Part shown: positions 25,769 through 34,989 of the stretch, piece after piece
How positions within the stretch are numbered: position 1 is the stretch's first letter
Layout: each line of letters begins with the position of its first letter
Position numbers and translations under genes: made by a program
The notes under the pieces: generated by a model
Told to the model about the DNA's origin: nothing
Seen by the model: only the letters and a program-made list of their open reading frames with translations
Databases searched by the model: none
Origin: Anoxynatronum buryatiense
Lineage (GTDB): Bacteria > Bacillota > Clostridia > Peptostreptococcales > Tindalliaceae
NCBI RefSeq assembly: GCF_900182905.1
Contig: NZ_FXUF01000009.1
Span: 1-64,000, forward strand
Reading direction: 5' to 3'
DNA length: 64,000 nt

Positions 25769-26560
25769 GTGGGCAAAAAAGGGGCACGCCTGACACAAAT
25801 GACTCATATTTTAAAACAACGCCATTTTATTCCCATCAGGGAACTGGCGTCGCATTTTGATGTGTCTGAAATGACCATACGCCGTGATTTGGACCATCTC
25901 AAAACACGGGGGATCGCTGAAAACGCGGGCGGCACTGCCGTCTATCATCAGGGAAGCTTTGCCAAAGGCAATGACCAGGATTATAACCTGTCGGAAGAAA
26001 CCGTGAAGCAGAACCTCCAAAAAAACAGCATTGGCCGCTATGCAGCCTCTCTCATCGAACAGGACGATATTATTATTCTGGATACGGGGACAACCACCGA
26101 AAAAATAGCTCCCCACATTCCTGATGATCTCAATGTCACAGCATTATGTTACACCGCCAATATTCTCACTGCTCTTCATGGCAACACCGGCATTCATTTG
26201 CTGTTTGCCGGCGGGTATTACCATCCAAAAACGCAGATGTTCGAGAGCACTGAAGGCATTGATTTCATACGCCGCATACGTGCTAAAAAAGTGTTCCTAT
26301 CTGCGGCTGGTGTTCATAAAGACCTGGGGGTTACCTGTGTCAACAGTTATGAAGTACCAACCAAACATGCCATTCTCAAATCTTCTCTCCAGAAAATTTT
26401 AGTGGTGGATTCCAGCAAATTCGATAAAATTCGCCCTGCTTATTTTTGTGATCTGAACCGCATTGACACAGTTGTCACTGATGAGGCCATCAGTCAGGAA
26501 TGGCGTGCGCTTCTGGAGTCCTTGGGCATCGACCTTCATACAGTGCCCTTTAATCCATAA
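25769..26560 (+). CDS. DeoR-family transcriptional regulator
   Basis: The 263-residue product has an N-terminal DeoR helix-turn-helix (IRELASHFDVSEMTIRRDLDHLKTRG) and a C-terminal sugar-phosphate-binding DeoRC domain. The latter has DTGTTTEKIAPHI, a typical effector-site motif, and VVDSSKFDKIRPAYFCDLNRIDTVVTD near the end. It starts with GTG, 9 bases after GGAGG. It is divergent from deoC and faces the palindrome at 25651-25670, so it most likely senses a deoxyribose phosphate and controls deoC and nucleoside uptake. That regulatory link is inferred. Confidence 0.9.
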   Translation: MGKKGARLTQMTHILKQRHFIPIRELASHFDVSEMTIRRDLDHLKTRGIAENAGGTAVYHQGSFAKGNDQDYNLSEETVKQNLQKNSIGRYAASLIEQDDIIILDTGTTTEKIAPHIPDDLNVTALCYTANILTALHGNTGIHLLFAGGYYHPKTQMFESTEGIDFIRRIRAKKVFLSAAGVHKDLGVTCVNSYEVPTKHAILKSSLQKILVVDSSKFDKIRPAYFCDLNRIDTVVTDEAISQEWRALLESLGIDLHTVPFNP

Positions 26561-26672
26561 CCCTCACCACCCACATTCTTTCTCATCACTCTCTACATCA
26601 CCACGGGTCTGTTGATTACTTCAATGTGCTCAAACGGTCTGCCCATGTTGTTTCATTATTTGCAAAAACTGC

Positions 26673-26704
26673 AAAAAAGCTGCCTCCTCCCGGAGACAGC
26701 TTTT
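26673..26704 (-). terminator. Intrinsic terminator of the tig-clpP-clpX operon
   Basis: The arms AAAGCTGcCTC and GGAGaCAGCTTT pair around a short C-rich loop, and the minus strand runs into TTTTTT. It lies 21 bases past the clpX stop. Confidence 0.8.
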
Positions 26705-26724
26705 GTTGATTTTGATGATCTTAA

Positions 26725-27999
26725 TCAGGAAGCGGTTTCTTCCTTGATTTTTTTCTTGGGTTTGCTATCAGGTTTTTGCAGAATAATGGTGGGTGGTACA
26801 TTATTTTTGACTGTTTCCTTTGTGATCATGACTTTTTCCACATCATCCCGGGAAGGAATTTCGTACATGATATCCATCATGATATTTTCCATGATTCCCC
26901 GCAGTCCCCGGGCACCTGTTTTGGTTTCTTTGGCTTTTTTGGCGATCAGCTCAAAAGCCCCTTTTTCAAAGTCCAGCGCCACCCTGTCAAGCTCAAAGAG
27001 CTTTTGATATTGCTTCACCAGGGCGTTGCGTGGCTCTGTGAGAATGCGAATGAAAGCTTCTTCATCCAGCAAATCAAGCGTGGCCACCACTGGCAGGCGT
27101 CCCACCAGTTCAGGAATCAGGCCGTATTTCAGCAGGTCTTCCGGCAGAATCATTTTAAGGAGAGCCCCAATATCCAACTCTTCTTTGCTTTGAATTTCTG
27201 CGCCGAATCCCATGGCCTTGGTGCCAACACGTTTTTGAATGATTTTTTCAATGCCGTCAAAGGCACCGCCGCAAATGAAAAGAATGTTGCTGGTGTCTAT
27301 CTGAATAAATTCCTGATGCGGGTGCTTACGACCACCTTGAGGCGGTACAGAGGCCACCGTTCCCTCCAGGATTTTCAGCAACGCCTGCTGAACGCCTTCG
27401 CCGCTTACATCCCGGGTGATGGACGGATTCTCGGATTTGCGGGCAATTTTATCCATTTCATCAATGTAAATAATTCCCTTTTCTGCCTTTTCGATGTCAT
27501 AATCGGCAGCCTGGATGATTTTCAGCAGAATATTCTCCACGTCTTCACCCACATAGCCGGCTTCCGTCAGAGACGTGGCATCCGCAATGGCAAAAGGAAC
27601 ATTCAGGAGTTTTGCCATTGTTTGAGCCAACAGCGTTTTACCTGATCCTGTGGGCCCCAGCAGCAAAATATTACTCTTCTGAAGATCGACGTCATCGGAT
27701 TTCTGATCGACATTGATGCGCTTATAATGATTGTACACTGCCACTGAAAGAGTTCTCTTGGCATGTTCCTGACCAATAACATACTGATCAAGAATTTCTT
27801 TAATTTCCCTTGGTTTTGGCAGATCCATGAGATCCACTTCAATGGTATCGTCCAGTTCTTCCTGAATAATTTCCTGGCACAGCTCAATACACTCATCGCA
27901 GATATACACATTGGGTCCTGCAATCAACCGCCGGACCTGATCCTGTGATTTTCCGCAAAATGAACATTTCAGCTGCTTTTTTTCTTCATAGCGTGCCAT
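26725..27999 (-). CDS. clpX: ATP-dependent unfoldase ClpX
   Basis: This 424-residue AAA+ unfoldase has the N-terminal zinc-binding domain CSFCGK...CDEC (four Cys, residues about 12-40), Walker [11 protein letters not shown], Walker [11 protein letters not shown], pore loop GYVGEDVE, and sensor-2 [11 protein letters not shown]. The ClpP-docking loop sits around the IGF-like segment GFGAEI. It unfolds tagged proteins and feeds them to ClpP, encoded 17 bp upstream. Length and order are typical. Confidence 0.97.
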   Translation of the reverse strand: MARYEEKKQLKCSFCGKSQDQVRRLIAGPNVYICDECIELCQEIIQEELDDTIEVDLMDLPKPREIKEILDQYVIGQEHAKRTLSVAVYNHYKRINVDQKSDDVDLQKSNILLLGPTGSGKTLLAQTMAKLLNVPFAIADATSLTEAGYVGEDVENILLKIIQAADYDIEKAEKGIIYIDEMDKIARKSENPSITRDVSGEGVQQALLKILEGTVASVPPQGGRKHPHQEFIQIDTSNILFICGGAFDGIEKIIQKRVGTKAMGFGAEIQSKEELDIGALLKMILPEDLLKYGLIPELVGRLPVVATLDLLDEEAFIRILTEPRNALVKQYQKLFELDRVALDFEKGAFELIAKKAKETKTGARGLRGIMENIMMDIMYEIPSRDDVEKVMITKETVKNNVPPTIILQKPDSKPKKKIKEETAS

Positions 28000-28016
28000 G
28001 ATTACACCTCATTTAC

Positions 28017-28601
28017 TCATTTCCTGGACGTGATGACTTCATCAATCAATCCATAGGTTTTGGCTTCTTCTGCTGACATGAAGAAGTCCCGGTCTGTATC
28101 TTTCTGAATACGTTCCAATGGTTGTCCGGTACGCTGGGAAAGGATTTTGTTGATGATATCCCGCATTTTCAAAATTCGGTCAGTGTGAATGCGAATATCT
28201 TCCGCCTGTCCCCGGGTGCCGCCCAGCGGCTGATGAATCATAATTTCAGCATTGGGCAGGGCATACCGCTTGCCCTTGGCACCGGCGCCCAGCAGAAAAG
28301 CTCCCATGCTGGCAGCCATACCGATGCAGATGGTTGACACATCTGGTTTGACATAGTTCATGGTGTCATAAATTGCCATGCCGGCGGTAATGGAACCGCC
28401 AGGGCTGTTGATATAAAGCTGAATATCCTTGTCCGGATCATCTGCTTCCAGAAAAATCAGCTGCGCCACCACAAGCCCGGCAGTTACATCATTGATTTCT
28501 TCATTCAACAGGATAATCCGGTCTTTCAGCAACCGGGAATAAATATCGTAAGATCGCTCTCCCCGATTGGTCTGTTCCACAACAATAGGTACTAGTGACA
28601 T
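28017..28601 (-). CDS. clpP: ATP-dependent Clp protease proteolytic subunit
   Basis: The 194-residue serine peptidase has catalytic Ser in [13 protein letters not shown] (about 98), His in IMIHQPLGG (about 123) and Asp in [13 protein letters not shown] (about 172). It assembles into the tetradecameric barrel and is fed by ClpX. The gene lies between tig and clpX on the same transcript with short gaps. A GGAGG site precedes the ATG. Confidence 0.98.
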   Translation of the reverse strand: MSLVPIVVEQTNRGERSYDIYSRLLKDRIILLNEEINDVTAGLVVAQLIFLEADDPDKDIQLYINSPGGSITAGMAIYDTMNYVKPDVSTICIGMAASMGAFLLGAGAKGKRYALPNAEIMIHQPLGGTRGQAEDIRIHTDRILKMRDIINKILSQRTGQPLERIQKDTDRDFFMSAEEAKTYGLIDEVITSRK

Positions 28602-28634
28602 GGTTCAATCCTCCTGAACAGCAGATTTTGCCTT

Positions 28635-29969
28635 CTATTCAGCTGTTTCCTCTTCTGTTTCGACAGGTGCCTCAGCTGCTTTCTCTTTAATGGTAGCATT
28701 TTCCACCAGAAAATCAATGGTTTTTCGAAGAATAACATTATCGGCAAAAATTTTGGTATCATGTTTAGCCGCTGTTTCCCTAAACTTTTCAACCTCTTGG
28801 CCGTACTGCCCAGCCACTCGGGCGATTTCTTCGTCAATTTCCGCCTCATCTGCCGTGATATTTTCCATTTCGGTGATTTTCTCGAGCACCAGTTGCTCTT
28901 TTACCTGACGTTCTGCGTCAGATCGCATCCGCTCTCTCAGATCTTCTTCTGAAGAACCGGTGATCTGATAGTACATTTCCATTCCAAGCCCCTGAGAGCT
29001 CATTTGATAACCAAAGTCCTGCATCATGCGGTCAACCTGACGGTCAATGACCGCATCGGGCATGTTCACTGCCACTTTATCGGCAACGGCCTTCACCACC
29101 GCATTTCTCAGTTCCTGCTCTTCCCGTTCTTTCGCTGCTGTTTCCTGTTTGCTGAGTAAATCGCTGCGCAAGTCTTCAAGGGTGTCAAACTCCGACACAT
29201 CTTTGGCAAACTCATCGTCCAGTTCAGGCACTTCTTTTTCCTTGATTTCGTTGATTTTTACCTTGAACACAGCTTCTTTTCCCGCCAGTTCTTCAGCATG
29301 ATATTCCTCAGGGAATGTGACGGTGATGGCAGCTTCATCACCCGTTGATAATCCCACCAATTGTTCTTCAAAACCAGGGATGAATCGGCCCGAACCTATT
29401 TCAAGGGTATGGCCCTCAGCCTTGCCGCCTTCAAAAAGTTCTCCCTCAACGCTGCCTTCATAATCCAGCTGCACCTGGTCGCCTTCTTTAACCGGCCGGT
29501 CATCAATGGTAATCATACGGGCATTCTTTTCCTGCATGCCTTTCAGTTCAGCTTCAATGGACGCCTCGTCTGAAGTGTAAAGCACCTTCTCCACTTCAAC
29601 GCCTTTGTAACCTTCCACCAAAATTTCCGGCATCACTTCGATGTCGGCGATAAAAATCACTTCTTTTCCTTTTTCCATCTGTTCAATATCCACCTGGGGG
29701 TGATCCACCGGGTCCAGGTCAAGATCTTCAAGTGCTGCCTCGTAGGCATCGGGAAAAGCAAAATTAATGGCTTCTTCGTAAAAAATTTCCGGTCCGTAGT
29801 TCAGTTCAACAATTTTTCTGGGGGCTTTCCCTTTTCGAAAACCTGGGATGTTGAACCGACTTCGCATTTTATGATAAGCCTTGTTAACGGCTTCCTCAAA
29901 TTTTTCCGGACTAACAGTGATCCGAAGGGAAATCTGGTTTTCTTCTTGTTTGATAATTTCTGAGCTCAT
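28635..29969 (-). CDS. tig: Trigger factor
   Basis: The 444-residue ribosome-bound chaperone shows the N-terminal ribosome signature FRKGKAPRKIVE (the GFRxGKxP loop). A central FKBP peptidyl-prolyl isomerase domain follows (VKEGDQVQLDYEGSVEG..., GSGRFIPGFEEQLVG), then a long helical C-terminal domain ending in an acidic tail. It receives nascent chains at the exit tunnel. It is the first gene of tig-clpP-clpX, with AGGAGG before the ATG. Confidence 0.97.
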   Translation of the reverse strand: MSSEIIKQEENQISLRITVSPEKFEEAVNKAYHKMRSRFNIPGFRKGKAPRKIVELNYGPEIFYEEAINFAFPDAYEAALEDLDLDPVDHPQVDIEQMEKGKEVIFIADIEVMPEILVEGYKGVEVEKVLYTSDEASIEAELKGMQEKNARMITIDDRPVKEGDQVQLDYEGSVEGELFEGGKAEGHTLEIGSGRFIPGFEEQLVGLSTGDEAAITVTFPEEYHAEELAGKEAVFKVKINEIKEKEVPELDDEFAKDVSEFDTLEDLRSDLLSKQETAAKEREEQELRNAVVKAVADKVAVNMPDAVIDRQVDRMMQDFGYQMSSQGLGMEMYYQITGSSEEDLRERMRSDAERQVKEQLVLEKITEMENITADEAEIDEEIARVAGQYGQEVEKFRETAAKHDTKIFADNVILRKTIDFLVENATIKEKAAEAPVETEEETAE

Positions 29970-30022
29970 GAATGGCCTCCTGACATGATATTCGATTTTA
30001 TTTGGAACATGATTTATCTATG

Positions 30023-30052
30023 AAAAAAACAACCGGGCAGCAAGGCTTCCCG
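30023..30052 (-). terminator. Attenuator-like hairpin in the tig leader
   Basis: Shortly after the predicted start of transcription the minus strand can fold CGGG-A-AGC...GCT-G-CCCG and then runs into TTGTTTTTTT. This resembles an intrinsic terminator between the tig promoter and gene. It may attenuate the operon; it is based on sequence only. Confidence 0.4.
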
Positions 30053-30067
30053 ATGTTGGCTATCCTT

Positions 30068-30096
30068 ATACTACCGGATTTTACAGGCATTGTCAA
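30068..30096 (-). promoter_or_regulatory. Vegetative promoter of tig-clpP-clpX
   Basis: On the minus strand TTGACA (30091-30096) and TAGTAT (30068-30073) are 17 bases apart, about 100 bases ahead of the tig ATG. Confidence 0.65.
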
Positions 30097-30184
30097 CAAA
30101 CACAGGTGATTTTTAGAACAACTGATCAGCCCATCTTGAAACCCTGAAAGCCTTCATAAATAATGCTTCTTGCCCTGACCAAAT

Positions 30185-30214
30185 TTGACATTCCAATCTG
30201 CTTAATTATATAAT
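30185..30214 (+). promoter_or_regulatory. Consensus promoter ahead of the betaine-transporter remnant
   Basis: TTGACA (30185-30190) and TATAAT (30209-30214) are both consensus, 18 bases apart. They are followed by AAAGGAGG and the ATG at 30249. The promoter is intact although the gene behind it is broken. Confidence 0.7.
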
Positions 30215-30248
30215 CTTGATACACTCTCAAAGGAAAGGAGGACACCGG

Positions 30249-30578
30249 ATGATCGAGTTCAAAAAATTGACAAAGTCTTACGATTCAAAAACAAAAGTGG
30301 TTGATCAGCTTGACCTGGTAATCAAAGACGGCGAACTGGTGGTACTCATCGGCGAAACATGAACAAACGACCCGCCGAACTTCTTCCCTCCCTACTATGC
30401 CGCTCCGCTGGTGCGCATGGATGTCCTTGAACAGTATCCACAACTGGAGATTCTCAATGAGTTGGAGAATCTGATTGATGATGAAACCATGGCCCAATTG
30501 AACTTTCAGGTGGATGAAATGGGAATGACCGAAGATGCTGTTGCCCGGGAATTTTTAACCTCCCTCGGCTTGATTTAG
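30249..30578 (+). pseudogene. Deletion remnant of a glycine betaine/choline ABC transporter (opuC type)
   Basis: The first 37 codons (MIEFKKLTKSYDSKTK ... VVLIGE) are the start of an OpuCA/ProV-type ABC ATPase, broken just at the Walker A motif. A TGA at 30360 follows. Then 71 codons continue in the same frame and read as the C-terminus of the betaine-binding protein (FFPPYYAAPLVR, ILNELENLIDD, MAQLNFQVDEMG, FLTSLGLI). The ATPase body, permease and most of the binding protein are missing. The simplest reading is one large internal deletion of an opuC-like operon. The intact promoter and ribosome site and the conserved residues suggest a fairly recent event. Confidence 0.8.
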
Positions 30579-30610
30579 ACTCAGCCTGATATCAAGAATG
30601 CCACGGAATG

Positions 30611-30669
30611 ACACCAAAAAGACTCTTTCGAAGCTTTTTAAAAGCATTTCGAAAGAGTCTTTTTGGTGT
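30611..30669. terminator. Long bidirectional hairpin terminator
   Basis: A perfect 22-bp inverted repeat (30611-30632 with 30648-30669, outer arm ACACCAAAAAGACTC) continues through GCTTT/AAAGC to a 3-base loop. It lies between the betaine remnant and the convergent LacI-family gene; A/T runs inside the stem allow use in both directions. Confidence 0.75.
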
Positions 30670-30735
30670 AGCTTATGCGTTCAACTGTCAGCTGAAAGAC
30701 TGCTGCAGGCATTTTTGATCACCGGGACAGACTGC

Positions 30736-31725
30736 CTACGAACTTTCCCGTTCAATCAGCTCATAATCCAGTACCACCTGGCTGGCCGTTACCGCTTCTC
30801 CCTGGAGGTACTTCGTTAAAAGCCGGGTGCCGATGGCTCCCATCTCATACATAGGCTGTCCAATGGTGGTGAGCGATGGGTAGACTTTACCTGCCATGTC
30901 CACATTGTCAAACCCCATAATGGCAATATCCTGAGGAATGCGCAACCCTTTCTCCAAAATAGCCCGCATGGCACCAATGGCCATTTCATCACTGGCTACA
31001 AAAATGGCTGTTGGCATTTCATCCAGCATCAGCAGCTGCCGGGCACCCTCGTAGCCGCTTTTGAACCGGTACCCGCCCTCGACCACCAGTTCTGACCGCC
31101 ATGAAATCGCCGCCTCCTGAAGGGCCTGGCGGTAGCCTTCCAACCGCGCTTTACCCATAAGAGGGTCTTTCATTTTACCGGTAATGATGCCGATTCGCTG
31201 ATGTCCCTTTTGAATGAGATGGCCCACCGCATCTTTTGCTGCTTTGGCATTGTCAATGGTCACCGAGGGCATGTCAGCATGCTGCGTGCCGATGAGCACC
31301 ACAGGAATGCCGGCATCGGCCATTTGTTTGGCCAGTGCGTCTGAGATGAGGTTTCCCATGAAAATCAGGCCATCCACCTGTTTTTCTTCCAGTTCTGTAA
31401 AATACTGTAACTCCTTCTCGTAGTCCAGATCTGTGTTACAGAGAAAGATGGTGTATTCATACATATTGGCAACATCTTCAATACCTCTGACAACCTCTGG
31501 ATAGAACTGGTTGGCAATATCCGGCACCATAATACCAATGGACTGGGTGTGTTTCACTTTCAGACTTCTGGCAATGGCATTGGGTCGATAACCCAGTTCT
31601 TCGATGGCCTCCAGCACCCGGTCTTTGGTTTTGGGCTTCACCGGCTTGCTGGAGTTGATCACTCTGGAAACAGTGGAAATGGAGACCCCGGCCCGCTTGG
31701 CCACATCTTTAATATTAAATTTCAT
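30736..31725 (-). CDS. ccpA: LacI/GalR-family regulator, CcpA-like
   Basis: This 329-residue regulator has an N-terminal helix-turn-helix and hinge (IKDVAKRAGVSISTVSRVIN, YRPNAIARSLK) and a periplasmic-binding-like core. The stretch RGIEDVANMYEYTIFLCNTD, the KQVDGLIFMG segment and the PTAIFVASDEMAIGAM and GFDNVDMA segments parallel Bacillus CcpA, the carbon catabolite regulator that works with HPr-Ser-P. It starts 6 bp after a GGDEF/EAL gene on the same strand and is probably co-transcribed with it. A sugar-specific LacI paralogue is the alternative; the presence of a second CcpA in the genome would decide it. Confidence 0.7.
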   Translation of the reverse strand: MKFNIKDVAKRAGVSISTVSRVINSSKPVKPKTKDRVLEAIEELGYRPNAIARSLKVKHTQSIGIMVPDIANQFYPEVVRGIEDVANMYEYTIFLCNTDLDYEKELQYFTELEEKQVDGLIFMGNLISDALAKQMADAGIPVVLIGTQHADMPSVTIDNAKAAKDAVGHLIQKGHQRIGIITGKMKDPLMGKARLEGYRQALQEAAISWRSELVVEGGYRFKSGYEGARQLLMLDEMPTAIFVASDEMAIGAMRAILEKGLRIPQDIAIMGFDNVDMAGKVYPSLTTIGQPMYEMGAIGTRLLTKYLQGEAVTASQVVLDYELIERESS

Positions 31726-31731
31726 CTTTCA

Positions 31732-34161
31732 TCACCCCTCGATTGGTTTATTTTTTCGCTGCAGCTTCACATATTCCTGAAAATCGCCCAGTGGCAACGG
31801 TTTGCTGTATAAGAATCCCTGAATCAGGTCGCAGCCGATTTCGATGAGGAAATCCCTTTCAGATGTTTTTTCGACTCCTTCAGCAACCACCACCATTCCC
31901 AGACGCTTTGCCATACCCACCATGGCCGATACAATGGCCTGCTTGTCCTGGCTGGTTTCAATGCCCGTGACAAAGGACCGGTCAATTTTCAGTTTATCCA
32001 CCGGTAATCGGCTTAAAAGGGCCAGTGAAGAATAACCGGTTCCAAAGTCATCCATTGCCACCCGAATGCCCAGCTTTTTAAGCTTATTCAATGTTTCAGC
32101 CGCAAAGTCCGGGTCAAGCATGGTTGTGCTTTCTGTCACTTCTACTTCCAGCATTTCAGGATCTGCCTGAGTCTGGCTCAGCAACCACCGAATTTGCTCG
32201 TACAGGTCTTGTTGCTGAAACTGTGTGGGTGACAGGTTAAAGGAGAGAACCATGCGGTGACAGCCGGTTACTTTCCACTCTCTTGCCTGCTGAAAGGCAC
32301 GCCGCATGGTGTAGAGGCCCATGGGGATGATCAGGCCGGTTTCTTCAGCAACCGGGATAAATTCTGCCGGTGATATCAGGCCTTTTTCAGGATGCTGCCA
32401 GCGCATCAGGGTTTCTGCCGACTCAACAACCCCGCGCAACACATCCACCTGGGGCTGATAATGGAGGAAAAACTCATTTTTTTCAAGACCAATACGTATT
32501 TCGTTTTCCAGTTCAAGTTTCAGACGAGCCCGTTGATTCATGGCGGTGGAATACAAGCGGTAATTGTTCATTCCATATTTTTTAGCCTGGAACATGGCCA
32601 CTTCCGCATTTTTAAGCAGCGTTTCCGGGTCCTTTCCATCTTCAGGGTACAGTCCAATGCCAATGCTGACGGTGATATGTATTTCATGTCCCTGAATACG
32701 AAAGGGCTTCATCAGTGATTTGATAATTTTATTGGCCACTGTTGCCGCCGCTTCATCTCCTGGAACCATCTCCAGCAAAACCACGAACTCGTCGCCCACA
32801 ACCCGTGATACAGTGTCACCATCGCGCAATGTCTCCACCAGCCGCTGTGAAAAGGCCTGAATCAGCTCATCGCCCACCACGTGCCCCAGGGTGTCATTGA
32901 TCCGCTTAAAGCGGTCCACATCCAAAAACATCAGCGCCAGCATCCGTTTTTCCTGGTACGCACGAGAAATAGATACTGATAACCGGTCCATCAACAAAAA
33001 CCGGTTGGGCAGTCCCGTCAGGCTGTCATGATATTTTTGGTGCCGCAGGAGCTCTTCTGTCTTGATCCGGTCTGAAAGGTCATTAAAGACCGACACATAC
33101 TGGATGGTGATCCCCGCTTCATCCCGAATGGCATTGATGGTCAGCAGTTCAGGATATACCTCGCCATTTTTACGCCGGTTCCAGATTTCTCCCCGCCAGA
33201 ATCCCTCTGCCCTCAATGAGTCCCACATATTTTCATAAAAGACAGGTTTGTGCCGTTGAGATTTCAAAATACGGGGATTTCTTCCCATCACTTCCTGAAG
33301 TGAATATCCGGTGATATCGCTGAAAGCCGGGTTCACCCACTGAATCAATCCTTTGGCATCCGTCACAGCCACGCCTTCGTTGGTATGCTGTAAAATGGTG
33401 TCGGCCAGTTTCAGTCGCCGGTATGTCTCGCCGGTGGCTGTTAAATCAATCACTGTTCCAATGACAGCCGGCTCATTTCGAAAAATGATACGATTTCCCA
33501 GCACCTCCACATCCACCAGGTGGCCTTCCTTATGAATGTTTCGGTAGGTTCGGCTGACTCCCGGTTCTCCTTCAATACGCCTTCGGATGTTTTCAAGCAT
33601 AAGATCTTCATCTCCAGGTTTTGCAATGATGGTAGCCGGTTGGTTCATCAATTCATCAGGTTCGTATCCAAAAATATGGGCAAACCGCTCATTGACATAT
33701 ACAAAGTGATTGTCCTGTATAATATAAATGCCTGCCAAACTGCTGCCTGTTAGTTTTTCAATATGATCTTCCGCTTCCTGCAGCTTGTTTTCCATGTGTT
33801 CATACCGGGTAATATCCATCAGGTAGCCCTCAAAGCGGCTTCCTTCGCCATTTTGCTGATAATAGGTGCCGAACTCTGCCACGCGACGTGTCGAACGGTC
33901 TGCTGTCACAATCCGATACTGAAGGGTATATTGTTTCTCCTGGCGGTTCATCACAAGGTCCATCCCATTTCGCAGTTCTTCCAAATCATCCGGATGAACC
34001 AACACATCATAATGCCAGCCTTGATCTGCCATCTGGTGAGCATTATAGCCCCACTGAGCAATATTGTCGGAGAGAAACTGGATAGGCCACCGATAATCAG
34101 CTCCCCGCCGAAAGAAGATGGCAGGTCCATGCAATTGTCCTTTGCAGGGGATGTTGTCCAT
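31732..34161 (-). CDS. PAS-GGDEF-EAL cyclic-di-GMP signalling protein
   Basis: The 809-residue cytosolic protein has three PAS-type domains within about residues 1-385 (NDHFVYVNERFAHIFGYEPDEL; GLIQWVNPAFSDITGYSLQEV). A GGDEF domain (about 385-550) and an EAL domain (about 560-800) follow. The cyclase signature reads VVGDEF, with Val for the first Gly, and the EAL signature reads ETL. The other phosphodiesterase residues are present: NLSPTQF, EVTES, DDFGTGYSS, KIDRSFV, AEGVE and QGFLYSKPL. Phosphodiesterase activity is therefore likely and cyclase activity uncertain. I chose the ATG at 34161 because AAGGAG precedes it. No membrane segment is visible. Confidence 0.88.
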   Translation of the reverse strand: MDNIPCKGQLHGPAIFFRRGADYRWPIQFLSDNIAQWGYNAHQMADQGWHYDVLVHPDDLEELRNGMDLVMNRQEKQYTLQYRIVTADRSTRRVAEFGTYYQQNGEGSRFEGYLMDITRYEHMENKLQEAEDHIEKLTGSSLAGIYIIQDNHFVYVNERFAHIFGYEPDELMNQPATIIAKPGDEDLMLENIRRRIEGEPGVSRTYRNIHKEGHLVDVEVLGNRIIFRNEPAVIGTVIDLTATGETYRRLKLADTILQHTNEGVAVTDAKGLIQWVNPAFSDITGYSLQEVMGRNPRILKSQRHKPVFYENMWDSLRAEGFWRGEIWNRRKNGEVYPELLTINAIRDEAGITIQYVSVFNDLSDRIKTEELLRHQKYHDSLTGLPNRFLLMDRLSVSISRAYQEKRMLALMFLDVDRFKRINDTLGHVVGDELIQAFSQRLVETLRDGDTVSRVVGDEFVVLLEMVPGDEAAATVANKIIKSLMKPFRIQGHEIHITVSIGIGLYPEDGKDPETLLKNAEVAMFQAKKYGMNNYRLYSTAMNQRARLKLELENEIRIGLEKNEFFLHYQPQVDVLRGVVESAETLMRWQHPEKGLISPAEFIPVAEETGLIIPMGLYTMRRAFQQAREWKVTGCHRMVLSFNLSPTQFQQQDLYEQIRWLLSQTQADPEMLEVEVTESTTMLDPDFAAETLNKLKKLGIRVAMDDFGTGYSSLALLSRLPVDKLKIDRSFVTGIETSQDKQAIVSAMVGMAKRLGMVVVAEGVEKTSERDFLIEIGCDLIQGFLYSKPLPLGDFQEYVKLQRKNKPIEG

Positions 34162-34256
34162 TGTTGTCGCTCCTTGGCATTTTGATTTCCACAAGCCTTT
34201 GCGGGTCACACAGGGTACAGATACCCAACAATTGTCTTATTAATCTGAAAAAGAAG

Positions 34257-34739
34257 CTATGCCTCGCTGTTCCACCCCTTGCAGACATCTATCCAATCCT
34301 GACTGCCGGCAGTTTCATACAACTGTTCACAAGTAAGTTCGATGGCGCTGTTGCCACTTCCACAGGCGGGAAAAACCGTCTCAAACCGTTTCATGGACAC
34401 ATCGGTAAAAACCTGAATACCTGGTTCTTTCAAGGCAAAGGGACAAACACCGCCCACCGGGTGGCCCGTCAGCGCCACCACTTCCTCAGGCGACAGCATT
34501 TTTGCCTTCATGCCGAATCTGGCTTTGAATTTGGCATTGTCGATCTTGGCGTCTCCTGCTGTTACAATCAACAGACAGCCATCACCATTTTTAAAAGACA
34601 GGGTTTTGGCAATTCTGGCGGGAATCACTCCCACCGCTTCGGCTGCCAACTCCACAGTCGCACTGGAAAGTTCCATTTCCATTACCTTTTCTTCAAGGCC
34701 CCATTGGCCGAGATAGTTTCTGACGTCCTGAACAGCCAT
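34257..34739 (-). CDS. YbaK/ProX-family aminoacyl-tRNA deacylase
   Basis: This 160-residue protein has the YbaK fold. IAKTLSFKNGDG carries the conserved Lys, VTAGDAKIDNAKFK follows, and GHPVGGVCPFALKEPGIQVFTD holds the GxxxGGxxPF motif. Family members hydrolyse mischarged tRNA (for example Cys-tRNA-Pro or Ala-tRNA-Pro) in trans. It is a single gene; neighbours give no further clue. Confidence 0.87.
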   Translation of the reverse strand: MAVQDVRNYLGQWGLEEKVMEMELSSATVELAAEAVGVIPARIAKTLSFKNGDGCLLIVTAGDAKIDNAKFKARFGMKAKMLSPEEVVALTGHPVGGVCPFALKEPGIQVFTDVSMKRFETVFPACGSGNSAIELTCEQLYETAGSQDWIDVCKGWNSEA

Positions 34740-34916
34740 CTTGTCACATCCTTATGAATAGATAATATATGCCTCTATTTTCAACGAAACCCACTGGTTT
34801 CATGAACCAGTTCAAGTTATTTCCCCTATTATACCATGATGTCTGCCTGTATTAAATCCCATGGGCAGTTATTAATACTTCCTGTCCGATTAAAACTGTT
34901 TTGTGCCTGTTGGAGA

Positions 34917-34966
34917 AAAGCCCCACCGTTAGGAGCCTTAACAGAGGCGCCATCGGTGGGGCTTTA
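34917..34966 (-). terminator. Intrinsic terminator of the FMN-binding gene
   Basis: A perfect 12-bp stem AAAGCCCCACCG/CGGTGGGGCTTT is separated by a 25-base loop that itself contains a small hairpin. It lies 23 bases past the stop at 34990. Confidence 0.75.
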
Positions 34967-34989
34967 TTGATCATTCCCGTAACATGATT

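Noticed and set aside
30360-30362. In-frame TGA in the betaine-transporter remnant as a selenocysteine codon
   Set aside because: It falls exactly where an ATPase start meets a binding-protein end, with most of both proteins missing; a deletion join explains it.
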